DNA of 64,000 nt from DATCMU01 sp036563245 (GTDB lineage: Bacteria; Pseudomonadota; Alphaproteobacteria; Rhizobiales; Devosiaceae). The notes under the pieces are model-generated. The model saw nothing but the letters and a program-made list of their open reading frames with translations. It had not been told where the DNA came from and searched no databases. The stretch lies in the NCBI GenBank assembly GCA_036563245.1, contig DATCMU010000006.1, positions 1 to 64,000 on the forward strand, in the 5' to 3' direction. The position numbers were made by a program, and so were the translations under genes. Positions 8,225 to 16,575 of this stretch are shown here, one piece after another; position 1 is the first letter of the stretch; each line of letters begins with the position of its first letter.

Positions 8225-9307
8225 ATGGGATCGGGGCGCAATGTCACGTTGAAGGACGTATCCGTCGCGTCGGGCCTGTCGCTGATCACCGTGTCGCGGG
8301 CCCTGCGCCAGCCGGAGCTGGTTCACGCCGATACACGTGCCAAGGTGCAGCGCACGATAGAAGAGCTGGGCTACGTGCCGAACCTGACGGCGCGCTCTCT
8401 TGTCTCCAACAGATCGAACATGATCGGCGTTGTCGTGCCGATCCTGACCAGCTCCCTCTTTGCCGACCTGGCCCAGGGCATCGCGGGCGCGCTGCATGAA
8501 GAGAACATCCAGATGCTCCTTGCCGTCAGCCAGCGCTCGGTGGATCTGGAGGCGGAAGCGGTCAAGACCTTCATGGCCCGGCAGGCCGACGCGATAATCG
8601 TGACCGGCTTCACTCACTCGGAAAGTTGCCGGAAGTTGCTGACCAACTTCACCGGCCCGATCGTGGAGACCTGGAACCTGCGAAATGAAGCGGTCGACAT
8701 GACCGTCGGCTACGACAACCGCAAGGCGTCGGCCGAAATGACGAAATACCTGCTTGCCAAGGGGTATTCGCGAATCGCAATGGTCGGCGGCGCTTTCGAG
8801 AACAACGACCAGGCCGCGGATCGGCGCGACGGATTTCTGGACGTCATGCGAGAAGCCGGGCGCAGCGTCCCGCCCGAATACATCGTCTCGGTGCCAAACC
8901 CCAAGCTTGACGCCATGCGTGCGGAAGGCCGTGAGGTGCCGCCGGAATATATCGTGTCGATACCCAATCCGACCACCCTGGAAAGCGGCTGGCGCGCGAT
9001 GATGTCGCTGCTCGAGGGGCCACAGAAGCCAGATGCGGTGTTCTTCCAGGCCGAAATCCCGGCCCATGGCGCGATGATGGCCTGCCTGGCCAATGGCATC
9101 TCTGTGCCCGGCGACGTCGCGATTGCCGGCTTCGGCGACCTCAGTCTCTCCGCCATGCTGCCGGTACCGCTCACCACCATAAAAATCCCAGCAAGGGAAA
9201 TCGGCGAACGCGCCGCACAACTTGTGCTGGAGCGCCTGAACGGCGCTCCCGTGCAGCACAGGACCCTCGACGTCGGCTTTGAACTCATGATCCGGGAAAG
9301 CGCATGA
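8225..9307 (+). CDS. LacI family transcriptional regulator with internal tandem duplication
   Basis: A 360-residue LacI/GalR-type repressor: N-terminal HTH and hinge (VTLKDVSVASGLSLITVSRA, then RSLVSNRSNMIGVVVP) followed by a periplasmic-binding-protein-like effector domain. The start at 8225 follows GGAAGGA at 6 nt; an in-frame ATG at 8210 lacks this signal. The protein is about 20 residues longer than usual because a 23-codon unit is tandemly repeated (8846-8914 and 8915-8983), giving VPPEYIVSVPNP then VPPEYIVSIPNP. It is divergent from the CUT1/dehydratase operon and first of the plus-strand catabolic genes, so it probably controls both through the 8105-8166 operators. Confidence 0.92.
   Translation: MGSGRNVTLKDVSVASGLSLITVSRALRQPELVHADTRAKVQRTIEELGYVPNLTARSLVSNRSNMIGVVVPILTSSLFADLAQGIAGALHEENIQMLLAVSQRSVDLEAEAVKTFMARQADAIIVTGFTHSESCRKLLTNFTGPIVETWNLRNEAVDMTVGYDNRKASAEMTKYLLAKGYSRIAMVGGAFENNDQAADRRDGFLDVMREAGRSVPPEYIVSVPNPKLDAMRAEGREVPPEYIVSIPNPTTLESGWRAMMSLLEGPQKPDAVFFQAEIPAHGAMMACLANGISVPGDVAIAGFGDLSLSAMLPVPLTTIKIPAREIGERAAQLVLERLNGAPVQHRTLDVGFELMIRESA
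8846..8983 (+). repeat. In-frame tandem duplication (2 x 69 bp) inside the lacI-type gene
   Basis: Two adjacent 23-codon units encode MREAGRSVPPEYIVSVPNP and MRAEGREVPPEYIVSIPNP. Fifteen of these 19 positions are identical in protein, but about ten of the identical residues use different codons. The copies are therefore either old and under protein-level selection, or came from recombination between diverged alleles. The unit lies in the effector domain, between the core strands. Confidence 0.8.
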
Positions 9308-9353
9308 ACCATCATTTTCAGTTACCCCACCTGCCCTGCGTCGAGGATCGGGC

Positions 9354-10412
9354 ATGACGCTGAAAGCCGCCGTCATAGGTGCAGGACACTTCGCCTATCG
9401 CGTCCACATTCCGGTGCTGCGGGCGCGTCCCGAAGTCGTGCTGGACAGTGTCTGCCGGCGGGGTAGCGCCGAACTGGCCACGATCAGGGACGAGTTCGGC
9501 TTCGCATTCGCCGCCGAAGATTGGCGCGATGTTCTGGCACGCGACATCGACATCGCGGTCATCGCCACGCCCCATCACCTTCATTATGAGCAGGCGATGG
9601 CCTTTCTCGACAGGGGCTGCCACGTCCTCGTCGAAAAGCCGATGTGCCTCGACCCCGCACAGGCCTGGCAGATGGTCGAAAAGGCCCGGGCCGTGAAGCG
9701 CGAACTGGTCGTATCCTACGGTTGGCACTACAAGCCTGGCCTGAAGGCGGCCCGCGACATGATCGCCCGGATCGGCCCGATCGAGCACGTCGTTTGCCAT
9801 ATGGGCTCGTTCACACGAGAGGTCTTCGCCGGCAGCGGCGGTGGATCGCGATGGAAGCATGTGCGTATCCAGCCCGAGGCCGAGACCTGGCAGAACCCCG
9901 ATACGGGCGGCGGCTACGCCTATGGACAGCTCAGCCACGCGCTTGGACTGCTCTATTGGCTGACCGACCTGCGCGCCGAGGCGCTGCGCGCCCAATCGCT
10001 CGACGCGCCCAGTGGCATCGACCTGCATGACGCCGCGATTGCCAGGTTTACGAATGGCGCAAACGGCGTGTTCTCAGGGACTTGCGGCGTACCCAATGGT
10101 CACGGGTTCGAGGTTGACCTCAAGATCTACGGTGAACGCGGTTCGGTCCTTCTGGATATCGAAACGGAACGCCTGATCCTCAAGCTGCCCGACGGGTCCC
10201 GCGAAACCGCCAGCGTCCCCTCGGGCGCCTGGACATACAGCTGCGAAGGGCCCGCCAACGCCCTTGTCGACCTGGCGCTTGGCCATGGCAGCAACGAAAG
10301 CGACGGCGCCATCGGGGCCCGCGCGGTCGAGACCCTGCACGCAATCGTCGCGTCCGCCCGGCAGGGCGGTTGCGAAATCTCCGTATTCTCCAATCAAGGA
10401 CATCAGTCGTGA
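9354..10412 (+). CDS. Gfo/Idh/MocA family oxidoreductase (sugar dehydrogenase candidate)
   Basis: A 352-residue NAD(P)-dependent oxidoreductase. The N-terminal Rossmann fold carries the dinucleotide motif AAVIGAGHFAYRVHIP, and the family EKP motif is LVEKPMCLDP (about residue 97). The C-terminal alpha/beta domain binds substrate, with a GGGYAYGQLSHALGLL segment. Likely role: oxidation of a sugar at C1 to its lactone, the first step needed before the lactonase and dehydratase encoded nearby. GAGGATCGGGC precedes the ATG. It overlaps the next gene by GTGA. The exact sugar is unknown. Confidence 0.88.
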   Translation: MTLKAAVIGAGHFAYRVHIPVLRARPEVVLDSVCRRGSAELATIRDEFGFAFAAEDWRDVLARDIDIAVIATPHHLHYEQAMAFLDRGCHVLVEKPMCLDPAQAWQMVEKARAVKRELVVSYGWHYKPGLKAARDMIARIGPIEHVVCHMGSFTREVFAGSGGGSRWKHVRIQPEAETWQNPDTGGGYAYGQLSHALGLLYWLTDLRAEALRAQSLDAPSGIDLHDAAIARFTNGANGVFSGTCGVPNGHGFEVDLKIYGERGSVLLDIETERLILKLPDGSRETASVPSGAWTYSCEGPANALVDLALGHGSNESDGAIGARAVETLHAIVASARQGGCEISVFSNQGHQS

Positions 10413-11155
10413 AGCAACCCGACTTCCAGAACAGAACCGCCATTGTCACCGGCGGCGCCCAGGGCATAGGTGGCGCCATCTCCAGGGCGCTCGCCGAGGC
10501 CGGAACGCGCGTCGCCATCTGGGATATCGACCGCGATCTGGCCCAGGAGGCCGCCCAGAACCTTGGACAAGGCGCCATTGCCGTAAAGGCGGATGTTGGA
10601 GACTGGGCGAGCATCCAGGCCGCCGCCGCAGAGACGCTCGCTGCTTTCGGCCGGATCGACCTGCTGGTCAACTCCGCAGGGATCGCGGGAATGAACGCCC
10701 CCCTGGCCGACTATCCCGTGGATGAATTCCAGAAGATCGTGGCGATCAACCTGACTGGCACGTTCCTGGTGAACAAGGCGGTCGTGCCAGCGATGATTGC
10801 CCAGAATTATGGCCGCATCGTCAACATTGCCTCGGTCGCCGGAAAGGAAGGCAATCCCAACGCCTCCGCCTACTCGGCATCCAAGGCCGGCGTCATCGCG
10901 CTGACCAAGTCGCTGGGCAAGGAACTGGCCGGCTATGACATTGCCGTGAATTGCGTGACACCGGCCGCGGCGCGGACGCGGATCTTCGATCAGATGAAAC
11001 AGGAACACATCGACTACATGCTGTCCAAGATCCCCAGGGGCCGCTTTCTCGAAGTCGACGAAGCCGCGTCGATGGTCCTCTGGCTGCTATCCGAAGAGAA
11101 CAGCTTCACCACCGCGGCGACTTTCGACCTCTCCGGCGGCCGCGCGACCTATTGA
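10409..11155 (+). CDS. SDR family oxidoreductase (2-keto-3-deoxy sugar-acid dehydrogenase candidate)
   Basis: A 248-residue classical short-chain dehydrogenase: cofactor motif TGGAQGIGG (about 14-22), LLVNSAGIAG, catalytic Ser in NIASVAG, and the Tyr/Lys pair in SAYSASKAG. It begins with GTG at 10409, overlapping the preceding stop. It is followed by an FAH-family hydrolase and a lactonase. In known L-fuconate and L-rhamnonate routes an SDR oxidises the 2-keto-3-deoxy acid to a 2,4-diketo acid that the FAH-family enzyme then cleaves. That role is inferred from gene order; sugar C1 dehydrogenase is the alternative. Confidence 0.9.
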   Translation: MKQPDFQNRTAIVTGGAQGIGGAISRALAEAGTRVAIWDIDRDLAQEAAQNLGQGAIAVKADVGDWASIQAAAAETLAAFGRIDLLVNSAGIAGMNAPLADYPVDEFQKIVAINLTGTFLVNKAVVPAMIAQNYGRIVNIASVAGKEGNPNASAYSASKAGVIALTKSLGKELAGYDIAVNCVTPAAARTRIFDQMKQEHIDYMLSKIPRGRFLEVDEAASMVLWLLSEENSFTTAATFDLSGGRATY

Positions 11156-11188
11156 GCCTTCCGCTACATCCAGCAAGGAAACTAGATC

Positions 11189-12028
11189 ATGAAACTCCTC
11201 CGTTTCGGCCCGATGGGCCAGGAGCGTCCCGGTATTCTCGACCGTGCAGGCCAGTTGCGCGACCTTTCGGACCACGTGCGCGATTTTGCCGGCCCGGACC
11301 TTGATGATGCGATTGCGGCCGCAGCGCGCGTCGACCCGGAAAACCTGCCACTGGTGACTGGCGCACCCAGGATCGGAGCCTGCGTCGGGAATGTGGGCAA
11401 GTTCATCTGCGTGGGCCTGAACTATTCCGACCATGCCGCGGAATCCGGCATGGAGATTCCAGCCGAGCCGATCCTTTTCTCGAAGGCAACGTCGGCGGTG
11501 TGCGGTCCCTACGACAATGTCGAAATCCCCCCGGGGTCGAGGGCGACGGACTGGGAGGTTGAACTGGGCGTGGTCATTGGAAAGACCGCCAAGAACATAT
11601 CCGAAGACGAAGCCCTGGCCCACGTTGCCGGATATTGCGTGGTCAACGATGTCTCGGAGCGTGATTTCCAGCTCAAGCGCGCCGGCCAGTGGCTCAAGGG
11701 CAAATCATATGACACGTTCGGCCCCATCGGCCCCTGGCTCGTCACCCGCGACGAGGTTGCCGATCCGCAAGACCTGGCCCTGAAGCTGGAGGTGAATGGG
11801 CGGGTCTGCCAGAATGGCTCGACGTCCACGATGATCTTTGGGGTGGCGCATCTCGTCTCCTACATCTCCCAGTTCATGAGCCTGCAGCCCGGCGACATCA
11901 TTTCAACCGGCACCCCCCCTGGCGTGGGGATGGGGCAGAAGCCGCCGGTCTACCTGAAGCCGGGCGATACGATGGATCTGGAGATCGAGGGGCTCGGCCA
12001 CCAGCGGCAGGTCACGGTTGCCGGATAG
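11189..12028 (+). CDS. Fumarylacetoacetate hydrolase family protein (2,4-diketo-3-deoxy acid hydrolase candidate)
   Basis: A 279-residue FAH-family C-C bond hydrolase. The core shows VGLNYSDHA, PILFSKATSA, the metal-binding acidic residues in WEVELGVVIG and VNDVSERDFQ, then GKSYDTFGPIGPW and the C-terminal GDIISTGTPPGVG loop. Family members in the L-rhamnonate/L-fuconate pathways split 2,4-diketo-3-deoxy acids to pyruvate and lactate. AAGGAA precedes the start. Between an SDR and a lactonase that reaction is the best guess; acylpyruvate hydrolysis is the general alternative. Confidence 0.9.
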   Translation: MKLLRFGPMGQERPGILDRAGQLRDLSDHVRDFAGPDLDDAIAAAARVDPENLPLVTGAPRIGACVGNVGKFICVGLNYSDHAAESGMEIPAEPILFSKATSAVCGPYDNVEIPPGSRATDWEVELGVVIGKTAKNISEDEALAHVAGYCVVNDVSERDFQLKRAGQWLKGKSYDTFGPIGPWLVTRDEVADPQDLALKLEVNGRVCQNGSTSTMIFGVAHLVSYISQFMSLQPGDIISTGTPPGVGMGQKPPVYLKPGDTMDLEIEGLGHQRQVTVAG

Positions 12029-12044
12029 AGACGGGAAGCGAGCC

Positions 12045-12992
12045 TTGGACAACATCTCGCCCGATCAGCGAAAGGGTGCGCGCGAGGACGCGCGCCCACT
12101 CGCCATCGTGGATGCCCACCATCATCTGTGGGATCTGCGGCGCTTTCCATATCCATGGCTCGCCCCGGAAGCGCCGCCGCGCAGGTTCGGGGATCACAGC
12201 GCCATCAAGCGCAACTTCCTGCCGGCCGACTATCTCAAGCAATTCGGCAGGCTGGAACTGGCCGGATCGGTGCATGTCCAGGCGAATTGCGGAGCCGAAG
12301 ACCCAAGCGAAGAAACCGCCTGGCTTGCCGAACTCTCTCGGCAATGCGGCGTTCCACAGGCCGCGATTGGATATTCGGACCTCAGCGCGCCGGATGCCGA
12401 GGCTGTTCTCGCCGCACACGCCCGGTATCCGATCACGCGCGGGGTGCGTGCGCTTGTTGCCTTCGACACGGCGGGCAACTGGCGCTTTGCCGATCGCCCG
12501 CACGTGCTTGGCGAACGGCGATTCATTCAAAATGCCGCTCTCTTGCCAGATTTGGGGTTCTCGCTCGATGTCGTTATCGTCCCCGAACAGCTAACCGAGA
12601 TTGCCGATCTCGCGGCCGAGCTTCCCGATCTGGCCATTATCGTCAACCACCTTGGCACCGCGGAACAGCACACCGAAACCATCTGGCGCGAGAACTTGGT
12701 CCGCCTCTCCCACCTCCCCAATGTCACGATGAAACTGTCGGGGCTTTGGAGCATAGATCGCCATTGGTCGCCGGATCGATTGCGCCCGTTCATTTCGCAT
12801 GCCCTGGCGACTCTTGGCGCCGACCGGTTGATGTATGGCTCGAATTCGCCCGTCGAGGGCCTGCACTGCCCGGTTGACCGGCAGGTCTCGGTATTGTCCC
12901 AGCTTGTTTGCGAATCCGATCCGGGGGCTCTCGACAAGATCTTTTCCGAAACCGCCCGGCGTGTCTATCGGCTGGCGGCGATCCGGGCCTAG
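12045..12992 (+). CDS. Amidohydrolase-2 family sugar lactonase candidate
   Basis: A TIM-barrel hydrolase of the amidohydrolase-related (L-fuconolactonase / L-rhamnono-lactonase) group. The metal-binding N terminus is IVDAHHHLWDL; later come SVHVQANC, VIVPEQ, IIVNHLG and the catalytic Asp region replaced by YGSNSPV near the C terminus. Here that Asp is not evident, which is worth noting. The start is uncertain: TTG at 12045 follows GGGAAG, while TTG at 12018 overlaps the FAH gene. The predicted length is 315 residues from 12045. Role: opening of the aldonolactone before dehydration. Its TAG stop overlaps the convergent otnI stop (CTAG at 12989-12992). Confidence 0.85.
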   Translation: MDNISPDQRKGAREDARPLAIVDAHHHLWDLRRFPYPWLAPEAPPRRFGDHSAIKRNFLPADYLKQFGRLELAGSVHVQANCGAEDPSEETAWLAELSRQCGVPQAAIGYSDLSAPDAEAVLAAHARYPITRGVRALVAFDTAGNWRFADRPHVLGERRFIQNAALLPDLGFSLDVVIVPEQLTEIADLAAELPDLAIIVNHLGTAEQHTETIWRENLVRLSHLPNVTMKLSGLWSIDRHWSPDRLRPFISHALATLGADRLMYGSNSPVEGLHCPVDRQVSVLSQLVCESDPGALDKIFSETARRVYRLAAIRA

Positions 12993-13747
12993 CCTGGCTG
13001 CAGGTCGGCACACCTGATCCCGCCACCGCCCGCCATCCTGAACTCGGCTCCGATCGGAGCGTCCCAGCCAAGCTCATCGAGCGTGCGAAAGACATGGCGA
13101 TAGTCCAGTTCGCCATGTCCGGGCGGACCCCGATCCGGAACTGAAGCAACCTGGATGTGGCCGATATGGCCGACAAGGTTGCGCAGCCGGGTCGTGACAT
13201 CGCCTTCCGTGCGCGCAACGTGGTAGCAATCGAACATCAATCTTATGTTCGGCCGGTCGAGCGTGTCGATGATGTCGACGGCCTGATCGGTCGTCCGCAG
13301 GAAATATCCGGGTGCATCGTGCCTGTTCAGGGGTTCGATCAGTACCGTGATCCCCAGTTCGCCAGCAGCATCCGATGCGAAGCGCAGCGTCTCCAGATAG
13401 GCTTGCTCGGCGGCGGGCCCGGCTGCCTTGCCCGCCATGACATGAACCATCTTCGCGTCGACCCTTGCCGCGTAGCCGAGGGCCTGCTCCACCGCCGCGC
13501 GCGCCTCGCGCTCCCGGCCCACGAGAGCGGCAAGTCCATTCTCGCCCCGTTCAGTGTCACCCCGCGACGTGTTCAGGCCAAGCATGGGCAGTCCCGTGCC
13601 CTCAAGCGCCTCGCGTGTCTCCTGCGCCGGCGTATCATAGGGCCAGTGACACTCCACGGCATCGAATCCGGCTTCCCGTGCCGCATGTATGGCATCGGGC
13701 AGCGCGAGATTGGTCCAGAGGAACCCCAGGTTGGCGGAAAACCTCAT
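12989..13747 (-). CDS. otnI: 2-oxo-tetronate isomerase (hydroxypyruvate isomerase family)
   Basis: A 252-residue xylose-isomerase-like TIM barrel of the Hyi/OtnI family. Metal-coordinating positions are visible in IEPLNRHD, FDCYHVAR, HIQVAS and GAEFRM. The N terminus MRFSANLGFLW and the VECHWPYD block are typical. OtnI converts 2-oxo-tetronate to 3-oxo-tetronate. The ATG at 13747 overlaps the otnC stop as ATGA; the frame extends to 13756 but the coupled start is preferred. With otnC and otnK it completes a three-gene set, though no threonate dehydrogenase gene is present to supply 2-oxo-tetronate. Hydroxypyruvate isomerase is the alternative. Confidence 0.87.
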   Translation of the reverse strand: MRFSANLGFLWTNLALPDAIHAAREAGFDAVECHWPYDTPAQETREALEGTGLPMLGLNTSRGDTERGENGLAALVGREREARAAVEQALGYAARVDAKMVHVMAGKAAGPAAEQAYLETLRFASDAAGELGITVLIEPLNRHDAPGYFLRTTDQAVDIIDTLDRPNIRLMFDCYHVARTEGDVTTRLRNLVGHIGHIQVASVPDRGPPGHGELDYRHVFRTLDELGWDAPIGAEFRMAGGGGIRCADLQPG

Positions 13748-14391
13748 TCGTCCCATTCAACCCCGAAACGCTCCACGACGCGTGCAACCTCCTGCGGCGA
13801 AAGTGCAACCGGCCCGAGGTTTCTTGTCAAAAGGGCAAGACGCGCCGTTGCCTCGAGTTCCTCGATGGCGTTGCAGGCAGCCTCGATATCCTTGGCCGAA
13901 ACCACCGGGCCGTGGTTGGCCAGCATGACCGCGCTGCGGCGACCTGCAAGCGAGCGGATCGCATCGCTCATCGCTGGATCGCCGGGAAGATAAACGGGCA
14001 GCAGCCGCACCCGCCCCAACAGCATTATCGAGTAGGGCGTGAGAGGCGGCAGGAAGCTTTCCGTGTCGACATCGGGAAGCATGGAAAGGGCGACGGAATG
14101 GCAGGAGTGCAGATGCACGACGGCACCGGCCTTGCCGCGTGTCTCATAAAAGGCACGGTGAACCTGCACTTCCTTTGTAGGCGTGTCTCCCGACACATGC
14201 ACGCACGATGCGTCGAACCGCGCCAAACGGGCGGGATCGAGCCGCCCGAGGCTGGTCCCCGTGGGGGTCACCAGGAATCCGCCATCGTCCGTGCGCGCCG
14301 AAATATTGCCCGTCGACCCATGAGTGAGACCGCGTTCGAACAGTGACGCCCCTGCCGCGCAGATCTGTTCCCTGATCCTGGCGTCGCTCAT
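13744..14391 (-). CDS. otnC: 3-oxo-tetronate 4-phosphate decarboxylase (class II aldolase/adducin family)
   Basis: A 215-residue class II aldolase fold protein. The N terminus has the HGSTGNISAR phosphate-binding loop and TPTGTSLG. Zinc ligands appear as HLHSCHS and a later His in MLANHGPVV; KEVQVHRAFY is the usual central helix. OtnC decarboxylates 3-oxo-tetronate 4-phosphate to dihydroxyacetone phosphate. It overlaps otnK and otnI by ATGA on both sides. The assignment rests on fold plus the otnK-otnC-otnI order; L-fuculose-phosphate aldolase-type chemistry is the general alternative. Confidence 0.87.
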   Translation of the reverse strand: MSDARIREQICAAGASLFERGLTHGSTGNISARTDDGGFLVTPTGTSLGRLDPARLARFDASCVHVSGDTPTKEVQVHRAFYETRGKAGAVVHLHSCHSVALSMLPDVDTESFLPPLTPYSIMLLGRVRLLPVYLPGDPAMSDAIRSLAGRRSAVMLANHGPVVSAKDIEAACNAIEELEATARLALLTRNLGPVALSPQEVARVVERFGVEWDE

Positions 14392-15629
14392 TCGGCTCCC
14401 CTCAGCACCCGGTCAGCGCGCTCAAAAAAGTCGCGGCCGCCAAAATTGCCGGACTTCAGCGCGAGAACGAGCCCGTCGGAAACCCGAAGCGCGGGTACCC
14501 CCGCATCGATCTCGGGACCGATGGCAAGGGCGCTGATCCCTAGCCCCTCGACAACTGCACCTGAAGTCTCGCCGCCTGCCGTCACGATCCGCCGCACATC
14601 CCGCGCGACCGCTCGCCGGGCAATCTCGGCAAAACATTGCTCGACCGCCATGGCCGCAACCTCGCGTCCATACCGGGCCTGCGTCGAGGCCACGCTTTCG
14701 GGATTGGCGGAGGTATATGCAAGTGGCAGACCCTCAGACGCCATCAGCCAGTCAAGGATGTCCTGTGCGCCAAGACGGCCCTCGATCAGATCGGGCACGG
14801 ATATTTCGAAGACCGGGTTTCCTGCCGCGGCATGATCGGCGATCTGGTCGCGGGTAGCCTGCGAGCACGATCCCGACAGCGCAATCGACTTGCCCGGATG
14901 GTAACCCCAATGGGCCGCGCGCGGCACAAATCCGAAGTTCGCCGGCAGTCCGAGCGCCACTCCCGATCCGCCAGTGACAAGCCTCAAGTGACTGGCGGCG
15001 CGTCCGATTTCGCGCAGATCCTCGTCCCTTGTCGCGTCGATCACTACATGCCGGCGGCCAGCAAGGGCTTCTGCCTCCAGCGCGCGTCGGATCGCATCGG
15101 CACCCTTGAGCACCAGTTCGAGCGGCACATGCCCGACCGCCGCACGCGACTGGCGTCTGAGCCACCGGCGGATATCGGGGTCGGTCATGGGCGTCAGCGG
15201 ATGATTCTGCATGCCGCTCTCGGACAGGAGCGTGTCCCGAACGAACAGGTGACCCTGGTAGACAGTCCGCCCCGAGGCCGGCAGTGCCGGACACACGATG
15301 ACAGGCGACGCATCCAGAGCCTCCGCCAGGGCATCCGCGACGGGCCCGATGTTTCCTTCCGGGGTTGAATCGAAGGTCGAGCAATACTTGAACACGAACT
15401 GCTCGCAGCCTTGCGCCCGCAGCCACTCCAGCGCCCGGATCGCTTGCCTCACGGCCTCCTCGGCCGGCATGGAGCGCGACTTGAGCGCGATGACGCCCGC
15501 ATCGACCCCGGGTTCGGCGGCCCCCTCGGGTATGCCGCAATACTGGACCACCCGCATGCCTTGCCGGGTCAGCGTGTTGGCAAGATCGCCCGACCCCGTG
15601 AAATCGTCCCCGATACAGCCCAGGAGCAT
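14388..15629 (-). CDS. otnK: 3-oxo-tetronate kinase (four-carbon acid sugar kinase, DUF1537)
   Basis: A 413-residue DUF1537 kinase: N-terminal substrate domain with GCIGDDFTGSGDLANTL, FKYCSTFDSTPEGNIGP and CPALPASGRTVYQGHLFV, and a C-terminal nucleotide domain with LSGSCSQATRDQI, TAGGETSGAV and FGGRDFF. It phosphorylates 3-oxo-tetronate at C4. The start at 15629 is chosen because GGAGGG lies just upstream; an ATG at 15644 would put that signal inside the coding sequence. A paralogue, oiaK, lies at 33629-35038. It directly follows the RraA-family fragment, whose stop sits in the ribosome-binding region of otnK. Confidence 0.88.
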   Translation of the reverse strand: MLLGCIGDDFTGSGDLANTLTRQGMRVVQYCGIPEGAAEPGVDAGVIALKSRSMPAEEAVRQAIRALEWLRAQGCEQFVFKYCSTFDSTPEGNIGPVADALAEALDASPVIVCPALPASGRTVYQGHLFVRDTLLSESGMQNHPLTPMTDPDIRRWLRRQSRAAVGHVPLELVLKGADAIRRALEAEALAGRRHVVIDATRDEDLREIGRAASHLRLVTGGSGVALGLPANFGFVPRAAHWGYHPGKSIALSGSCSQATRDQIADHAAAGNPVFEISVPDLIEGRLGAQDILDWLMASEGLPLAYTSANPESVASTQARYGREVAAMAVEQCFAEIARRAVARDVRRIVTAGGETSGAVVEGLGISALAIGPEIDAGVPALRVSDGLVLALKSGNFGGRDFFERADRVLRGAE

Positions 15630-15643
15630 TCCGCCCTCCTTCA

Positions 15644-15892
15644 TCAGGTACGCGCGGCCTCGAACGCGGACCACGCCGCCTCGAATTCCTCGAGACCGGC
15701 GTCGCCTGCCCTCAAGGGCTCAAGAACCAGCGCCTCATTTGCCGCCAGGCGATCGAGCGCGAGATCGAGGACCGGGAATACGTCCGCCGGGACGACGAGC
15801 GCCCCGTGACGATCGGCGTGAACAAGGTCGCCGTCCGCAACCTGCATGCCGAGCACATTCACTGTCATGGGATTCATCCCAGTTCGCTCCAT
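15644..15892 (-). pseudogene. RraA-like/HMG aldolase family protein, C-terminal remnant
   Basis: About 80 codons matching only the C-terminal end of RraA-like (dimethylmenaquinone methyltransferase-annotated) proteins: NPMTVNVLGMQVADGDLVH and ADRHGALVVP, the end of the metal/substrate loop. Family members are about 200-240 residues, so roughly two thirds are missing. Sequence upstream is the 3' end of the alpha/beta hydrolase in another frame, and no ribosome-binding site precedes any internal ATG. A deletion that joined the hydrolase gene to this stub is likely. The stub may still be translated, coupling ribosomes to otnK. Confidence 0.75.
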
Positions 15893-16575
15893 ACCTTCGA
15901 GAGCGCGGCAAAACAGGCTTGCGGATCTTCCATGAGTGCGTAGTGACCCAGACCCGCAAGGGGAACGGCGCGGCCGCTGGGAGCGGCGCGCGCGGCCTGC
16001 TCACCGAGTGCGAAAGGCGTCTGCTCGTCGCGGTCGCCGGTCAGGACAATCGTGGGACAGGTGGTGCGCGCGAGGATCGACAGCGCACCGGGACGGCCAA
16101 TCGCCAGTTCGGTTTGCGCGGAAATCATGGGAGCGGCCTGCTTTGCCATGTCGAGGATTCTGCCTTCGACAAGTTCCGGATGGGGGTTGTTGAACACGGG
16201 AAGAAGCGGGCGCAAGGCCTTGTCCCCACCGTCCAGATGCACTGCCCGTTCCAGGTCTCGCCGGCCTTCTAGCTTCTTGGGATCGTCCGGAAACGGATTG
16301 ACGCCAAACAGCAGGAGCAGGGCGGCATCCAGCCAATCCGCGTGATGGGCAGCGACCATGGCGCCAAGCGAAAAGCCACAGACGACCGCGCCGGGCCGCA
16401 TTACTTTTGCCAGCTCCTCTGCATAATCGGCCACGTTGGCGTGACGCATGTCGATTACGTCTCGCTGGGCTTCCCCGACGCCGGCAATGTCAAGAAAGTC
16501 CTCGAATACGGCACCCGTACACAGGGTACCGGGCAGCAGAATCCAGCGTCTGTCCCGCAAGGCTTCAATAGCCAT
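15874..16575 (-). CDS. Alpha/beta hydrolase
   Basis: A 233-residue alpha/beta hydrolase fold protein. It has the oxyanion-side WILLPGTLCTG strand, the nucleophile elbow GFSLGAM (Ser near residue 85), a cap with the ARTTCPTIVLTGDRDEQTP acid region and a terminal catalytic His in GLGHYAL. It begins inside the end of the HpaI-type gene, an 11-nt overlap, so it belongs to the same operon. It could be a lactonase or esterase that opens a sugar lactone or removes an acyl group from the imported compound. The specific substrate is not recognisable. Confidence 0.88.
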   Translation of the reverse strand: MAIEALRDRRWILLPGTLCTGAVFEDFLDIAGVGEAQRDVIDMRHANVADYAEELAKVMRPGAVVCGFSLGAMVAAHHADWLDAALLLLFGVNPFPDDPKKLEGRRDLERAVHLDGGDKALRPLLPVFNNPHPELVEGRILDMAKQAAPMISAQTELAIGRPGALSILARTTCPTIVLTGDRDEQTPFALGEQAARAAPSGRAVPLAGLGHYALMEDPQACFAALSKVWSELG

